NCBI GenBank assembly: GCA_934351925.1
Contig: CAKRJT010000019.1
Location: forward strand, 1 to 54,962
Length of the DNA stretch: 54,962 bases
Source: an uncultured Lachnospiraceae bacterium
Lineage (GTDB): Bacteria; Bacillota; Clostridia; Lachnospirales; Lachnospiraceae
Reading direction: 5' to 3'
Made by a program: the position numbers and the translations under genes
Part shown: in pieces, positions 54,118-54,962 of the stretch
Layout: each line of letters opens with the position of its first letter
How positions within the stretch are numbered: position 1 is the first letter of the stretch
Notes under the pieces: model-generated
Seen by the model: only the letters and a program-made list of their open reading frames with translations
Database searches by the model: none
What the model was told of the DNA's origin: nothing

Positions 54118-54825
54118 ATGGCTTCAGGCTTCACAGACAAGTTTTCTGTCCGCGTAAAGAAGGAAAGAGAAAAAATCAAAAATCAGAAGGGTTTTAAGGC
54201 AAAGGCATCCTACATCTGGGACTATTACAAGGTTCCGATACTCGCAGTCATTATCGGAGTGGCTGCCGTCATATCCATCATGTGCTCAATACGCGCCAAC
54301 AACTACAACACCAGCCTCTATGTATCCTATGTCAACTGCGTCTCGGTCGACCTTCGTGACGGCACGAAAATTCTTGACCGGAAGCTGACCAACTGGCTCG
54401 GCATCGACGGCGTGAACGACCGCGTGAGTGTTGACGGCTACTACCAGATTGACCCCGACACTCTTACTGAGGAGACCTACGCCTCATCGCAGAAGCTCAG
54501 TGTGCTCATTGTTGCAAAAAACAGCGACTGCTATATAGGTGACGAGGTTTTCACCAAGGCATGGGCTAACTCAGGCTATCTCATGGATTTTAACGAATTT
54601 CTTCCGGCAGGACTGTTAAGCAAGGTGAGCGGCCGGCTTATATACTGCGTTGACGGCGAAAGCGGCGAGGAAAAGGCTGTCGGCATAGACCTTGACGGAC
54701 TTCCCTTTATCACGGATGTTCTCGTGTTCGGCAATCAGCACCCTATATTCTCTGTTGTCGCCAATGCTCCACACCCTGACAACTGCATAACCTTCCTCGA
54801 GCACATAATAGACTACGAAGAATAA
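54118..54825 (+). CDS. membrane-anchored protein of unknown function
   Basis: A 235-residue protein. The first 35 residues are strongly basic and cytosolic, then one membrane helix (about 38-58, VPILAVIIGVAAVISIMCSI), then an outside domain with LYVSYVNCVSVDL and KLSVLIVAKNSDCYIG. It resembles substrate-binding-like domains only loosely; no function assigned. ATG 54118 has CGGAG eight bases upstream; the 18-codon extension is rejected. Confidence 0.78.
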   Translation: MASGFTDKFSVRVKKEREKIKNQKGFKAKASYIWDYYKVPILAVIIGVAAVISIMCSIRANNYNTSLYVSYVNCVSVDLRDGTKILDRKLTNWLGIDGVNDRVSVDGYYQIDPDTLTEETYASSQKLSVLIVAKNSDCYIGDEVFTKAWANSGYLMDFNEFLPAGLLSKVSGRLIYCVDGESGEEKAVGIDLDGLPFITDVLVFGNQHPIFSVVANAPHPDNCITFLEHIIDYEE

Positions 54826-54831
54826 ATTAAT

Positions 54832-54922
54832 ATGATGCTGATGTCAAAAGGTATTTTGACATCAATGATATCTATGATATCTATGATATCGAATTGCTCC
54901 GCACTGCGTGCTCCCACAATTC
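54832..54922 (+). repeat. two-hairpin dispersed repeat, copy B
   Basis: It begins ATGATGCTG, has a perfect 11-bp hairpin 1 (TGATGTCAAAA, loop GGTA, 54839-54864), three tandem ATGATATC(T) units (54865-54890), then hairpin 2: GAATTG-CTCC-GCAC-TGC-GTGC-TCCCA-CAATTC (54891-54922). It follows the 54118 gene stop by 6 bases. Confidence 0.72.
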
Positions 54923-54962
54923 TTAATATAATTTTATACAGGAAAAGCCCGCTGCCTAGCGC

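Noticed and set aside
1..54962. CRISPR arrays, prophage, transposase genes or toxin-antitoxin pairs
   Set aside because: No regularly spaced repeats, integrase, phage structural or transposase frame was found; repeated sequences are the palindromic elements listed.

Overview
The window looks like chromosomal DNA of a motile, anaerobic Gram-positive clostridium, most likely a member of the Lachnospiraceae. The evidence is the strong AGGAGG ribosome binding sites, TTGACA/TATAAT promoters, long-form HPF, an Amt-PII fusion, YjfB, the FtsEX/M23 division hydrolase set, the Clostridia-type Crp/Fnr plus ferredoxin pair, and a 16S 5' end of the Firmicutes type. Genus cannot be fixed from this sequence. 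Almost every gene lies on the minus strand, so the replication fork probably runs from right to left. Only five protein genes are on the plus strand (18448, 25175, 42729, 50344 and 54118).

Layout. 1-803: the first bases of a 16S rRNA gene (minus strand), its leader with two near-identical promoters and a boxA-like site, and two tRNA-Ser genes. 845-4553: rnz, a small anchored protein, tsaD and ispD. 4684-9091: tex, a YcxB-like protein, tsaE, tsaB and rimI; with tsaD these encode the bacterial t6A37 tRNA-modification proteins apart from the threonylcarbamoyl-AMP synthase TsaC/TsaC2. 9175-13398: prfB (with its +1 programmed frameshift), cheW, hom and lysC in one tight run ending in a terminator. 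13488-16896: secA and hpf. 16900-17180: an AT-rich gene-free gap ending in a dense cluster of DnaA boxes. 17283-24784: trxB, a plus-strand reductase, a GH51 arabinofuranosidase, an alpha/beta hydrolase, a glycosyltransferase and a Crp/Fnr regulator. 25175-30785: a ferredoxin-like Fe-S protein, then uvrA and uvrB.

31086-40088: an acetyltransferase, a 302-bp repeat that folds back on itself, an ABC exporter pair, an S41 protease, and the ftsE-ftsX-M23 module that drives peptidoglycan cleavage at division. 40078-42905: a CdaR/PucR-type regulator, a stand-alone sugar-ABC ATPase (UgpC/MsmX type) and the short motility gene yjfB. 43034-45106: cvfB, an acyl-ACP thioesterase, tRNA-Ser(CGA) and tRNA-Gln(CUG). 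45195-50223: a five-gene peptide/nickel-type ABC importer. 50344-54922: an unknown membrane protein, an Amt-PII fusion behind a possible attenuator, a DUF624-type membrane protein and an unknown anchored protein.

The most unusual material is between genes. It comprises (i) six DnaA-box matches in 122 bp far from any dnaA gene, (ii) a 302-bp transposase-less inverted-repeat element, (iii) three copies of a two-hairpin repeat of about 75-90 bp that shares its end motif with that element, two of them flanking the Crp/Fnr-ferredoxin promoter region, and (iv) a nested inverted repeat at 22843-22895 that can fold in two mutually exclusive ways. No CRISPR array, transposase, phage gene or toxin-antitoxin pair was seen.
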